Positions 41,622 through 52,400 of a DNA stretch of 64,000 bases are shown piece by piece. The notes under the pieces were generated by a model, which was not told the DNA's origin, searched no databases, and saw nothing but the letters and a program-made list of their open reading frames with translations. The translations under genes and the position numbers were made by a program. Within the stretch, counting starts at the first letter, position 1. Every line of letters starts with the position of its first letter. The stretch comes from JAGXRK01 sp963714415 (lineage in GTDB: Bacteria; Bacteroidota; Ignavibacteria; Ignavibacteriales; Ignavibacteriaceae). The stretch lies in assembly GCA_963714415.1 (NCBI GenBank), contig CAVQOL010000003.1, positions 62,001-126,000 of the forward strand, in the 5' to 3' direction.

Positions 41622-43676
41622 ATGAAAGTAAAATTAGTAAATAAGGTACTTTTTAATTGCTTGGCGATTTCATTTCTCAGCCTGTTTTTGTTTTGTACTG
41701 AATCATTTTCACAATATAAAAATGTTTGGATGTCTGTTGGTTCATTACATAATTGGTACTCTGAAATTGGATCTGAAATTGAACATGGTTTTGTTGCCAG
41801 ACAACAGTACGGTATGCAATGGCCGGCAATTTACCGTTACCAGGATATGCAGGCTTCGAGAGGTATATGGATCGGTGCGAAAAACTTTACTGATGAAAGA
41901 GATGATTACTATGAATATAAAGTTGTTACTGTAGGTCCTCGAACTCCGGCATTTTATCCCTTTTATCCCATAAAAATGGACATTATTGGAAAATTTGAAC
42001 CCACAGTAGTTCTTGTTGATGGTGATACTTCGAAACAAGCAACTGTAGAATTTGATTCATATGATCCTGATATGGGTGCTGATAGGATGATTCATAATGT
42101 AGTTAACACTCAGCTTGGTATTACGATGGATAGAAAAATATTCCAGTTCAGTCATCCTCAGACATGATGATTACATTGTCTATGATTATACTTTTACAAA
42201 CACTGGCAATACTGATGCTGATGATGAAATCGAACTTCCCGATAACACTATTAACGATATGTATGTTTACTGGACACACAGAAATGCTGTCAATCAATCA
42301 ACTCGTTATGTTATTGGAAACGAAACCGGTTGGGGTAGAAATACAATGAATGATTCACGAGGGGATGGTGTTAAAGTTGATCCATCGAATGAGCAATTCA
42401 GAGCTATGTATTCCTGGCATGGATATTTCCCGGACAAGATAGTACCTTATGATAACATTGGTGGTCCTATATGGGATTTAAATTCAAGCGCATTGACATA
42501 TAATGTATCTGATGATACAGTTGGTAGATTGGGCGCAACACAGTTTTTAGGAACTGTTACTTTATATGCTGATAAATCCCCAACGGAAAAAGTTGATGAT
42601 CCTGGTCAACCATCAACAACAACCTGGGCTGATAGCGATTATAAACTATTCGGAAGTGGTGCTAAGTGCGTTCAACACCACTAGAATGGCAGAAGAATAT
42701 GAATTTATGTCTTTAGGTCATCAATCTCCAAGGCACGCTGATCTTGTAGTTCCTAGTGGAGATTATGCAACGCAAACAGGTCCTGCTAATGTTTATTCAC
42801 CATTCTCTGGTGGCACATCATATAATTTTGGATATGGACCTTATACTTTACAAGCCGGCGAAAGCATAAATATTGTAGTTGCTGAGTGTGCAGCCGGAAT
42901 GAGCAGGGATGAACAGTTAAGAATCGGAAGGCTTTATAAAGACGGTGGGATAACTGCATTAGAAAAAAACACAGAAGTGATTAATCAGGGACGTGATTCT
43001 TTGTTCAAAACATTTAGAAATGCAATTACTGCTTTTCAGTCCGGTTGGAATGTTCCGCAGCCTCCAAGACCACCGGTTGTTTTTAAAGTCAATTCGGGTG
43101 TAGATAGAATATCCTTAAGCTGGACTCTTAACTTTGAAGATCCTTTCCCTCCGGTTGAATTTAAAGTATATAGAGCGCTTGGCAGTTATGACAGAGAATA
43201 TGAATTGATTGCCACTTTAGGAGCTGGAGCTACCAGTTATGACGATCTATCCGTAATAAGAGGATTTCAATATTATTACCACATGACCTGCGTTGCAGAA
43301 AGCGGGTTGGAAAGCAGCAGAAGCTTTACTCAAACTTATGATCCGGCCAGTCTTAGAAGAGCACCCGGCAAAAGTCTGAGTGAAATCAGGATAGTTCCGA
43401 ATCCATATCATTATAAACCCAATTAAGCAATTAGGTTTTCCTGATGAATATGATAAACTCGCATTTTACAATATTCCGGGAAATTGTACGATAAGTATTT
43501 ATACAGAATTAGGCGAGTTAATTAAAACTATCGATCATACTGACGGAAGCGGTGATGATTACTGGTATTCCGTTACCTCATCTAATCAAATTGTTGTTAG
43601 TGGTATTTACATTGCAGTTATTGTAGATAATGATACCGGTGAGAAACACATAGCAAAATTTGCAGTAATAAGGTAG
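41622..43676 (+). CDS. Large secreted protein with a fibronectin-like domain (three frame breaks)
   Basis: About 680 residues with a signal peptide (LFCTESFSQY). The frame changes near 42160, 42675 and 43415, each repaired by dropping one base, with smooth joins (FSHPQ-HDDYIVYDYTFTNTG; then GSGA-SAFNTTRMAEEYEF; then IVPNPY-NPIKQLGFP). The middle has a fibronectin type III-like segment (PPVVFKVNSGVDRISLSW to YYYHMTCVAESGLESS) and the end a short beta domain (CTISIYTELGELIKTI to KFAVIR) that resembles a degenerate sorting domain without YPNPFNP. It lies between the TonB receptor and a lipoprotein gene. Function unknown, perhaps the receptor's surface partner. Confidence 0.75.
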
Positions 43677-43718
43677 AATTGAATGTTATTTAATATTTCA
43701 GTTAAAAAGGCTATTAAA

Positions 43719-44630
43719 ATGAAAAACATTTTATTAATAATTTTCGCAGCTATTTTTCTTTTATCCGGATGTGATTATTTCGAGAACGGCGATACAATTG
43801 ATAGCTCAACTATTGAAGTAAATATTTCCCGGCTGCCCGCCATTCCTGATTCAATGACATATGTCGCTTGGGTTGAAAACGAGGATACATCGCAATTTAA
43901 ACCTACAATAATTTTTGCGGCGGATGCAGTTGATGGAAATCTTTACTATAGATCGGAAGTACCTCTTCGTGTAATTCAAGCTGCTCAGAAATTCTGGTTA
44001 TCTATTGAACCTGATTCTATTGTAAATGATTCGGTTTTTATTCCTGGTGATTTGAAACTACTTGGCGGAAACTTCTTACTAGGCAGCGCTAACCTGGAAA
44101 TTGGTCGTAGAGCCCTGACATTTGATGATTTTTCTGTTGTTTTTAATCTATTGACACCAACAGATGATCCGCAATTAAATGAAACTTCAGGTATTTGGTT
44201 TGCTAAAATTGATACAGCAGACAATGTATCAAGAGGTTTGGATTTACCGGAGTTATATGGAGCCTGGATTTATGAGGGTTGGGTTGAGGTTAATGGAACA
44301 TATCTATCAACCGGCAGATTTACTGATCCGAGCGCTGCTGATATGAGCAATCATTTTAGTGGCTCGAGTGACGGTTTGGACTATCCGGGGGAAGATTTCT
44401 TACAAAACGCTCCGGCCGGTTTAACTTTTCCGCTCGACTTAAAAGGTAAAAAAGCATTTATTAGTGTTGAACTCAATGACGAACGGGATTTTGGAGAATC
44501 TCCATATATTAAAATTTTTGAAACGACAATTCCTGCTGATGCAGGAACAAAAATACAATATCAGATGACAAATACAGAACTTTCTCTACCATTTGGTAAT
44601 GTTTTTTATAAATCAGATGTTATTAAGTAA
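43719..44630 (+). CDS. Lipoprotein of unknown function in the TonB/PorV locus
   Basis: About 303 residues from ATG 43719 (MKNILLIIFAAIFLLSGC); an upstream in-frame ATG at 43683 would spoil the signal. Lipobox LSGC. The mature part starts acidic, then carries ISRLPAIPDSMTYVAWVE and a second similar module ending LPELYGAWIYEGWVEV; the two WVE segments hint at an internal duplication. No family recognised. Probably exported to the outer membrane as part of the six-gene locus. Confidence 0.75.
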   Translation: MKNILLIIFAAIFLLSGCDYFENGDTIDSSTIEVNISRLPAIPDSMTYVAWVENEDTSQFKPTIIFAADAVDGNLYYRSEVPLRVIQAAQKFWLSIEPDSIVNDSVFIPGDLKLLGGNFLLGSANLEIGRRALTFDDFSVVFNLLTPTDDPQLNETSGIWFAKIDTADNVSRGLDLPELYGAWIYEGWVEVNGTYLSTGRFTDPSAADMSNHFSGSSDGLDYPGEDFLQNAPAGLTFPLDLKGKKAFISVELNDERDFGESPYIKIFETTIPADAGTKIQYQMTNTELSLPFGNVFYKSDVIK

Positions 44631-44677
44631 ATGAATGAAATCATTCGTGTAAAATTAGAAAAGAAACAGGTGTTTAC

Positions 44678-45694
44678 ATGAAAAAAATTAGTTTACTGTT
44701 AGTTATAATAATTCTTGCTGCTATTGTTATTCCAAAGGACACAATGGCTCAGGAAAGACAAAAACTTGCACAAACAGGTTTGAAGTTTCTAAGTGTTTCG
44801 CTTGATCCACGATCCAGTGGTATGAGTGATGCTGTAACTGCACTGATGGCAAATTCAACTTCAATGCTATATAATCCTTCTTCTATGGCCGATATGCAGG
44901 GATTGACAGACTTTTCGTTCGGTACAACGAGGTGGATTGCCGATATAAATTATATCTATGGTACTGCCGCTTTAAATCTTTTCGACGGAGATTATGGGAT
45001 TTTTGGTATATCTTTAGTCGCAGTTGACTACGGCGAATTTTTGGGAACTATTGTAGCTCCCAATGATGATGGATATATTGACGTTGGAACATACAAACCC
45101 ACAGCCATGTCCCTAGGAATCGGTTATGCAAAGAAGCTTTCCGAAAAATTTATGATCGGCGGTAATATTAAATATGTTCGTCAATCTTTAGGAACTGCAG
45201 TTACTGGTTTTGATCTTGCAGGAGGAAGAGAAGTTGATGAATTTAATGTTGATGCTGCAGCTTTCGATTTTGGTATTCTTTATCGTACTGGTTTCAAGAG
45301 TCTTAACTTTGGTATGAGTATTCGCAATTTCTCTACTGAGCTAAGATACGAAGAGGAGGGATTTCAACTGCCTTTAACATTTAAAATTGGTATGTCGATT
45401 AATGCGATGGACTTAACAACAGTTGATCCTGATATGCATTCTCTTTTAGTTGCTGTTGATGCATCGCATCCAAGAGACTATCCCGAGCAGGTTTCCTTTG
45501 GTTTGGAATATACATTCATGAAAACATTTTCTGTTAGAGGAGGATATACATTCCCGACAGATGAGCAGGAATTTAGTGCAGGCGTTGGCTTTAGACAGCA
45601 TATTTCCGACTTTAAATTTGCAGTTGATTATTCATATACTCCGTTCGGCATATTCAGCGACGTTCACAGAGTATCAATAAACCTTGGTTATTAA
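44678..45694 (+). CDS. PorV/PorQ-like outer-membrane beta-barrel
   Basis: A 338-residue protein with a signal peptide and the family start QTGLKFLSVSLDPRSSGMSDA, followed by MLYNPSSMADM and regular amphipathic strands ending in SINLGY. PorV is the outer-membrane shuttle protein of the type IX secretion system; PorQ and related proteins share the fold. Many paralogues in this phylum sit beside surface-protein genes, as here, so a cargo-specific role is possible. Frame intact. Its stop overlaps slightly with a possible earlier start of the next gene. Confidence 0.85.
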   Translation: MKKISLLLVIIILAAIVIPKDTMAQERQKLAQTGLKFLSVSLDPRSSGMSDAVTALMANSTSMLYNPSSMADMQGLTDFSFGTTRWIADINYIYGTAALNLFDGDYGIFGISLVAVDYGEFLGTIVAPNDDGYIDVGTYKPTAMSLGIGYAKKLSEKFMIGGNIKYVRQSLGTAVTGFDLAGGREVDEFNVDAAAFDFGILYRTGFKSLNFGMSIRNFSTELRYEEEGFQLPLTFKIGMSINAMDLTTVDPDMHSLLVAVDASHPRDYPEQVSFGLEYTFMKTFSVRGGYTFPTDEQEFSAGVGFRQHISDFKFAVDYSYTPFGIFSDVHRVSINLGY

Positions 45695-45716
45695 TCATTT
45701 TATCATAGAGAAAACC

Positions 45717-46940
45717 ATGATGAAAAAGTTTTACATATTCAGCAGTTTTATTCTAATCATTAGTTTAATTTTCATAGTCAGTTGCGGTGATGATCCTGAT
45801 CCGGGTTTATATCCGACATACATTAATGATGATAATACGCCGCCTGTTATTACTTCCGTTGATCCACCAGTTTATGGATTAGCCGGGATTACAATTTTAA
45901 CAGTAAGCGGTCAAAATTTTTCACCTGTACAGGCAGAAAACCGGATTTACTTCAATGGTGTAGGAGCAGAAATTATAAGTTCATCACCTACTCAGATTGT
46001 TGTGAAAGCTCCGGTACTTGTAGCTGACACAGTCAAGATTAAAGTCTCTAAGTTTAAAACGGAATACTTCAGTAATGAGTATATCTATAGACTTCAAAAT
46101 TCCAACGAAGAATATTATCCCTTTGACCCTGACAAAGTAGGAATCCCTTGGGCAATTACCTTTGATACAGACAATAATATGCTTGTTTCTTTGCAGGTAT
46201 TAACAGATCCGCTATTATCAGGAATCAAGTTAGTTACACCTCAAAAAGAATTACTGCCTTTCATTCCAAAGGGTACAGAAACAAAATGGGATGCTTTAAG
46301 AATTTTCAGTAACGGCGATGTGTATGGAAGTAAAAGTTTAAGAGGCATATGGAAAATGCAGGAACCGAATCCACCGACCAGTGCGCCGTGGGCTATTACT
46401 CCATCAGGAACATTTCTTAAGGATTTCGACTTTGACCAGAGTACCAACCTTTGGGCAGTTGGCAATAATAATTTTATATTTAAAATAAAACAGGATTTAT
46501 CTGTTACTCAATATCCATTCGTTGCTCAATTAAGAGCTGTTCGGGTTTATCAAAATAATCTTTATGTTGCCGGACTCAAGTCAGGTATTGAAGGGATCTG
46601 GAAGATACCGATCGATGTAAATGGTGATCTTGGAACAGAAGAATTGTATTTCAGTTTGACAGACAATTATCCTACCGCCAAAACTAATGTAATGACTTTT
46701 TCGGAGGATGGTGATCTTTATCTTGGCACCAATAATAATCCAGATCCGGTTATTGTTGTTCATTCAAATGGCAGCACGGAATTACTGTATCCGGGATTTA
46801 TAGAAGCCAGCGAAATAATTTCTCTGTATTGGCCCCAGGGTAATAGATTATTTGTTACAAGAGCTTCAAGTTCGGATTTATCCCAGACAGTACTATGGAT
46901 AGATGTCAGGAAACCCGGTGCTGCTTATTATAATCAATAA
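45717..46940 (+). CDS. IPT/TIG-domain lipoprotein with propeller-like body
   Basis: About 408 residues from ATG 45717 with lipobox IVSC. Residues 50-130 form an IPT/TIG immunoglobulin-like domain (PPVITSVDPPVYGLAGITIL, FNGVGAEIISSSPTQIVVKAP). The remainder has NHL-like or propeller-like repeats (GIPWAITFDTDNNMLVSL, SNGDVYGSKSLRGIWKM, VMTFSEDGDLYLGTNN). Probably surface lipoprotein; in SusCD-type loci TIG lipoproteins often bind the transported ligand, which is an inference from family context. Frame intact. Confidence 0.78.
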   Translation: MMKKFYIFSSFILIISLIFIVSCGDDPDPGLYPTYINDDNTPPVITSVDPPVYGLAGITILTVSGQNFSPVQAENRIYFNGVGAEIISSSPTQIVVKAPVLVADTVKIKVSKFKTEYFSNEYIYRLQNSNEEYYPFDPDKVGIPWAITFDTDNNMLVSLQVLTDPLLSGIKLVTPQKELLPFIPKGTETKWDALRIFSNGDVYGSKSLRGIWKMQEPNPPTSAPWAITPSGTFLKDFDFDQSTNLWAVGNNNFIFKIKQDLSVTQYPFVAQLRAVRVYQNNLYVAGLKSGIEGIWKIPIDVNGDLGTEELYFSLTDNYPTAKTNVMTFSEDGDLYLGTNNNPDPVIVVHSNGSTELLYPGFIEASEIISLYWPQGNRLFVTRASSSDLSQTVLWIDVRKPGAAYYNQ

Positions 46941-47002
46941 TTAAATAATAGTAGTCTACGAATGACTAATATATTAATCACATAAAGTTAGGAGAGCGTT
47001 AT

Positions 47003-48301
47003 ATGAAAAAAACATTATTTACATTTGTGTTATTCTTGCTGTTATCTTTAACAGCTATGGCTCAATGGACATATCAGGGTCCATGGCCAAATGCCGACTA
47101 TAAAGGCGGATCACATGGTGTGGTAGTTGATCCTGATGGAAAAATCTGGCAGGCAAGCTACTATCGTTCAAATTGGACTACACCTAGTAACGATGTAATT
47201 TTATGTACACCAATTTATGTTTTCAATCCTGATGGTTCTTTGCTTGACTCAATTGCCATTGTTACAGTTGGTGCAGTGACAGATACGCTTGGTACATGGA
47301 CTTCTACTTCAGGTACTAGGGGACTTGCAAAAGATGAAAGCGGGAATATTATTTGGTGCGCAAGTGGTCCAAGTAGAATGATTAAAATTAATTATCAAAC
47401 CAGAGAGGGTATGGCTAGATTTAATTTTGACACAGAAATTGGATCTTCGCCAACGAAACCAGGAGTATCTTCAGATGGTACTATATACGTTGGTCCGGTT
47501 GTAGGTAATGAGAGTGCAGCTGCAAATATTGCAACGTTTGATCCAAGTATGAATTATTTGGGTAGTGCAGTTAATGCTCCTCCTGCAATTGCAAGAACTA
47601 TGGAAGTTTCATCCGACGGATTAACGATTTATTGGACGGTATTCACTGGCAGTCAGGGAATTTATATCTATGAACGTGGAAGCGAATTTGATCCTTTTGC
47701 ATTGACCGACTCAGTTTTCCAGGGTATGTCTATTGAATCAGCAGCATGGCATCCGATAACCGGAAATCTTTGGATTTCTAATGATTCAAGGGGAACAGAT
47801 AAGTCATACGGAAATCTTACCTGGTACGAAATGGATGTAACTACAAAAGCGATAATTGATAGCTTTGTTTTAGTAAACCCAGACCCAACTTATACTCTTG
47901 CCGATTCATTGCCGAGAGCCATAGCCTTTACTAACGACGGAAATAGTGCATTTGTTGGATTATTTGGAACAGGTTACGATCGATTATATAGATTTGATTT
48001 TGTAACCAGTGTTGATGAAGAAGGACAAGTTGTTGTAAACGGATATAAACTCTCACAGAATTATCCAAATCCGTTTAACCCATCAACAAAGATTTCATTC
48101 GAACTTCCAAATAGCGGATTCGTTTCTCTGAAGGTTTATGATATGCTGGGCAGAGAAGTTGCAGTTTTAGTTGATAAAGAAATGACAAGCGGTTCTCACA
48201 CGGTTAATTTCAATGCAGCTAATCTTGCTTCTGGTAATTATGTATATCAGCTTACTTCAAACGGAAATGTTTTAACAAACAAAATGGTTCTCTTGAAGTA
48301 A
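47003..48301 (+). CDS. T9SS-secreted propeller protein
   Basis: A 432-residue protein with a signal peptide (LLSLTAMAQW), a beta-propeller-like body (HGVVVDPDGKIWQASYY, GLAKDESGNIIWCASG, GVSSDGTIYVGPV, AWHPITGNLWISND) and a C-terminal type A sorting domain (NYPNPFNPSTKISF to NKMVLLK). Fits SMP-30/NHL-like or quinoprotein-like folds. It ends the TonB-to-T9SS locus and is followed by a strong terminator. It is the most likely exported cargo of the locus. Confidence 0.85.
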   Translation: MKKTLFTFVLFLLLSLTAMAQWTYQGPWPNADYKGGSHGVVVDPDGKIWQASYYRSNWTTPSNDVILCTPIYVFNPDGSLLDSIAIVTVGAVTDTLGTWTSTSGTRGLAKDESGNIIWCASGPSRMIKINYQTREGMARFNFDTEIGSSPTKPGVSSDGTIYVGPVVGNESAAANIATFDPSMNYLGSAVNAPPAIARTMEVSSDGLTIYWTVFTGSQGIYIYERGSEFDPFALTDSVFQGMSIESAAWHPITGNLWISNDSRGTDKSYGNLTWYEMDVTTKAIIDSFVLVNPDPTYTLADSLPRAIAFTNDGNSAFVGLFGTGYDRLYRFDFVTSVDEEGQVVVNGYKLSQNYPNPFNPSTKISFELPNSGFVSLKVYDMLGREVAVLVDKEMTSGSHTVNFNAANLASGNYVYQLTSNGNVLTNKMVLLK

Positions 48302-48321
48302 AGTAGAGTTATAGTTTCTTA

Positions 48322-48352
48322 AAGCCCCGATGAAAATTCGGGGCTTTTTTTT
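48322..48352 (+). terminator. Rho-independent terminator of the TonB/PorV locus
   Basis: AAGCCCCGA and TCGGGGCTT form a nine-pair stem around TGAAAAT, followed by a run of eight T. It closes the transcript that starts before 38369. Confidence 0.92.
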
Positions 48353-48569
48353 GAACGGTGAGTTATTCCATAGAAATAGAATTATAAACTCGGTTGTCGT
48401 GAACCAGAATTCTGTATAAAAAGGTCGCTCTTGTAGAACTCTGTATTTTATAACCAACTTTAACTACAAACAGTACATCCCTTTGGAACTTAATTTAATT
48501 TTATACTACTTTTTTGCTCCATTAGGAGCAATCTGTTTGTAAACAGGAATGAATAAATTACGCAGGAGA

Positions 48570-48680
48570 TTAAAACAGTTTGTCTATCTTATTACGTTCT
48601 TCTTTATTAACTGCAATTATAAACGCAATTATTAAGATAACGATGATTAAAATTATTATTATTATTAAAAGGCTCATCAT
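48570..48680 (-). CDS. Small single-span membrane protein, 36 residues
   Basis: Reading the minus strand from ATG 48680 gives MMSLL, about 20 Ile/Leu/Val/Ala residues, then NKEERNKIDKLF and stop. This is one membrane helix with a charged tail. GGTGAG lies a few bases before the double ATG. It is 91 bases downstream of the STAS gene on the same strand. Too short for standard gene calling; homology cannot be judged by eye. Confidence 0.5.
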   Translation of the reverse strand: MMSLLIIIIILIIVILIIAFIIAVNKEERNKIDKLF

Positions 48681-48771
48681 CTCACCAATTGACTTAGTTC
48701 AATGTAAATGCCAATCGGGAAAAGAGTGAAAATTGCAGGAATTTCTAAGGTTATATGTCTTAAAATATTTT

Positions 48772-49149
48772 TTAAGTGATTTGATTTGAGACTTTAATAG
48801 AATATTCAAAACTCTTTAAAGCATCTTCTTTAGTTGAATAAAGATTAAATAACCTATCAAGTTTAGTAGCTCTTAAGGTATTGAGAAGAGATTCATTAGT
48901 TATAATAAATTTAATTTCCCCGCTTTTTTCTGTGACTCTTTTCAAAATAACAACCATAACTCCAAGAAAAGTGGAATCAACAAAACTGCACTCACTTAGA
49001 TCAATTATTATTCTATAATGCTTCAAGGATAAATATTTATCGAGGCGGCTCTTAAATATAGTTGCTTCCTTAAAAGTAGCCCTGCTAAAATTTATTTTTT
49101 CAATGACAACATTATCAATTACTTCATATGAAAAATCATCAGAGTGCAT
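48772..49149 (-). CDS. STAS-domain anti-sigma factor antagonist
   Basis: A 125-residue single STAS domain like SpoIIAA/RsbV, whose phosphorylation by a partner kinase controls release of a sigma factor or other regulator. The core reads IIIDLSECSFVDSTFLGVMV; the Ser of DST is the expected phosphoacceptor. No partner kinase (RsbW/SpoIIAB type) or phosphatase gene lies nearby. Intact frame, no signal. Confidence 0.88.
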   Translation of the reverse strand: MHSDDFSYEVIDNVVIEKINFSRATFKEATIFKSRLDKYLSLKHYRIIIDLSECSFVDSTFLGVMVVILKRVTEKSGEIKFIITNESLLNTLRATKLDRLFNLYSTKEDALKSFEYSIKVSNQIT

Positions 49150-49363
49150 TTTTTTCCTTTTTTTGCATAATGCATTTAATTATGCAAATATCATTCCTAT
49201 TAGAACATCAGGAAAATAAACTGATTATAGTCAAAAAATTGCATAATTTCTAAAGAATTCTCACTATTTGGAAACAGATAAGAAAAGTAAAATGTTAGGA
49301 AAGGTAAAAACTTGATAAATAGGTAATAAATACGTTAAAGATTCTTACTGTCTCATTCTTAAT

Positions 49364-49403
49364 AAAAAAAGCTCATCCACTCGATGAGTGAATGAGCTTT
49401 TTT
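49364..49403 (-). terminator. Bidirectional hairpin terminator beyond the T9SS protein gene
   Basis: AAGCTCAT and ATGAGCTT enclose CCACTCGATGAGTGA, with seven A on the left and six T on the right, so it can terminate on both strands. It lies 23 bases beyond the stop of the minus-strand gene at 49426. Confidence 0.82.
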
Positions 49404-49425
49404 AAGAATGATTCTATTTACAGGA

Positions 49426-52400
49426 TTACTTCATTAACAACATTTTCTTAGTTGAAACAAAGTTTCCGGCCTGCAATCTGTAAATGTAAGTTCCGCTTGC
49501 TAAGTTAGAAGCATTGAACTGAACAGTATATTTACCGGCTTCTGTAAATTGATTATTAACCAATACCGCAACTTGTTCACCAAGTACTGAGTAAATTGTA
49601 AGAGTCACATTTACTGGCGAAGCAACTGAATATTCAATTACAGTGTTTGGATTGAACGGATTCGGATAGTTCTGAGCTAAATCAAATACAGAAGGAGCAG
49701 TAATATCGACTTCAACAACTTTTGAATATTCAAAAGTACCGTCAAAATCAATTTGCTTTAGTCTATAACTGTATATGCCAACTGTAAGATTATTATCAGC
49801 AAATGAGTACTGTTTAGAGTCAGTGGTTGTTCCGAAACCGGGAACGAATCCAACTTTTGTCCAGCTTGAAGTCTCAGATTTTCTTTCAACTTCAAATCCA
49901 GAGTTGTTTGTCTCGGTTGCAGTTGACCAATTGAGTATGGCGTTGTTACCACTTACACTTGCTATAAATGAAGTTAGTTCAACAGGCACAAATTGATCCC
50001 AGCTGGTCGCAACGGTTATTCCATCTACAATCATAATTTGAGCAGAATTATATTGACGTAGATTTATTGAACCTGCTTCAATATCTGCTTGTCCGGTAGC
50101 TGGATTGGCAATTGGACCAAGTGTTGGAGTTCCTGGTTCAGAGCCAGTTAATGGATTACTAGAATCGAAGATATAAAGTGAAGCCACATCATTATCAGCT
50201 CCCGGAACAGATTCATATTTTGATACCAAGAGAAGAGTGTCACCAAGTGAATAGTCAAACCCAGTGAATATTGTATCAGCGCTTTGGAAGCTATAGCCGA
50301 TTGCTAATCCACCACCTCCATCTGTTTTAACCCATACTCTGCCTCTGAAGTCAAATGTATTGTGCGGATTTGGTGCATAGTGGAAAAAGTATCCTGTTGG
50401 TGCAGCATCAATTCTTACCATAAATGAAGTATATACAGAACCAGATGTTGTTGCAGGAAATAGCTTGTGTACATCTTCGCCGGTATTATCAACCAAGGCT
50501 GCTAAACCAATTCCTGATGCAGGATATCCCGGGAATTCCAGACCAAATGAGTTTACAGTTATTGGATTTGTTCCCGCTCCGCTGTGAGCAATCCAACCAT
50601 GATCAGTTAATAAATCATCAGCTGGATAGTCGAAGTTTTCAGTCCAGAAATCCAATGGAGCTGTAAGAGGTGTTGCTTCGTCAGCACCTTTGTATGGATA
50701 TTCAGTACCGCGTGTATCACCGTCAATATCTGTTGTAATACCAACTATTGGTGTACCAGCTAAATCAAAATCTCCGTCAGAAGCACCGGTCAAGTGTAAA
50801 TCTGTAGCTGAAACGAAATTGACTGCTTTGCTTACTGAGTTAAGATCTTGAGTTGTTACCTGCCAAGCTGTTAGGTCAGCATACAATGTACCTTGATAAT
50901 TGACAAGATTCTGATTGGAGAGGAGATCATTATAATCAGAAGTTAGCACAGAGGTAGCTGGAACAAGACCGATTGCAGACGAACCTGTGTTACCGGAGTG
51001 ATTGTTAATTATAATATTGTTTTTCAGATCAATATTTACCGGACCAGTACCTTGTATGAGTTCCCAATACCGTAGCTTACTAATGTGGAAGTCATTTCAT
51101 TCATCAACAATTGTATTATGATAGACTTTAAGATTGCCATGAGGTTTGCTGAACGCAAATCGATACCCGTAACAGTACTTGCTTCATCAGCAGCACCTAC
51201 ATTTATCAAATTATTAATACACTTTGAAGTGCTCCGTTCAGGGCTGACTATTTCCGCAGATGCAATACCTTCTAGATATCGCATTGGGACGATTGTTTTT
51301 TCAAGACAGTTAATCGTATTTCGATGTATTATGAACCTGCATAATTTCCCCGGATAAATAGATACCTCATGATATATAGGAATCTGTGCTCCAGCCTTGT
51401 CGGCAATATGTTAATTGTATTACCAATTATTTTACAATCACAAGACCATAAATAATGTAGCAACACCACGGTTCCGCAGTAAATTTCATTATTCACAAAA
51501 CTAAACTGGTTAGACGTTGCTTGCCACCCCAGGGTGCAAGACCATCATCGCCTTACCGGTCGATCTGCCGTTCCAATTTGACAGTTCTCAACTCGGAAAA
51601 CCTAACACCGCCAAGATCATTGATTACAGCTACCGTATCTGAAATTAGTTATTACATTATCAAGGTTCTTAATAATTAGGTTCTTGAGTACTACAGTATC
51701 CGCATTTGCAGTATTCAATCCTATAGGAACACACGACGTATCAGTTGAGTCTGTTGTAACTGTAAGGTTCCGGCTATCTGTAGCCGTTATTACTTCCATC
51801 AAACGTTACATAACCGTTGTCAAAACCTATCATTTGAATACCATTGCCTTTTGATACACCCGGTGTTAACAATTAATGTAACATCTCTACCGGGAGCTGG
51901 TTTAATAACTACATTATTAACAGCAGACAAATCTGCATTAAAAGTAAAGGAATTTTCCCTTAAGGTGTCTGCATCTAATATGAAGTTTACTGTTCCGGTG
52001 ACCACACCTGCATTCAATGTAGTAACAGCATCATTAAGAGTCGCAAATCCTTGAGGATTTGCACCTTGTGGAATGTAATAATCACCAGCAAGTGGTGTCC
52101 TAAAATCAACCTGGTAAGCACCGAAACCGTTGTTTGTACCAAGTGCATAAACATTATATACATAACTGCTTACATATTGTATAGCAACATCACCTGTACC
52201 ACCTAGCATTTGAGTTTGTACCAAGAGTTGTCGTCACACCAAAAAGTTCAGCTAAATCAATATCGGCTCCGGGAACTTTAACAATTCTTGCATTTTCATT
52301 TCCAGATCCGTAAGCATATGTAGCAAAATACTCATCGCTGCCCGGTATGGAGATATAGCGAATAGCATTTGAACCTGTCGAGACAATGCCTCCTGAAACA

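Noticed and set aside
38369..43676. Classical SusC/SusD pair
   Set aside because: The gene after the receptor lacks a lipobox and SusD-like features and has a fibronectin-like domain.
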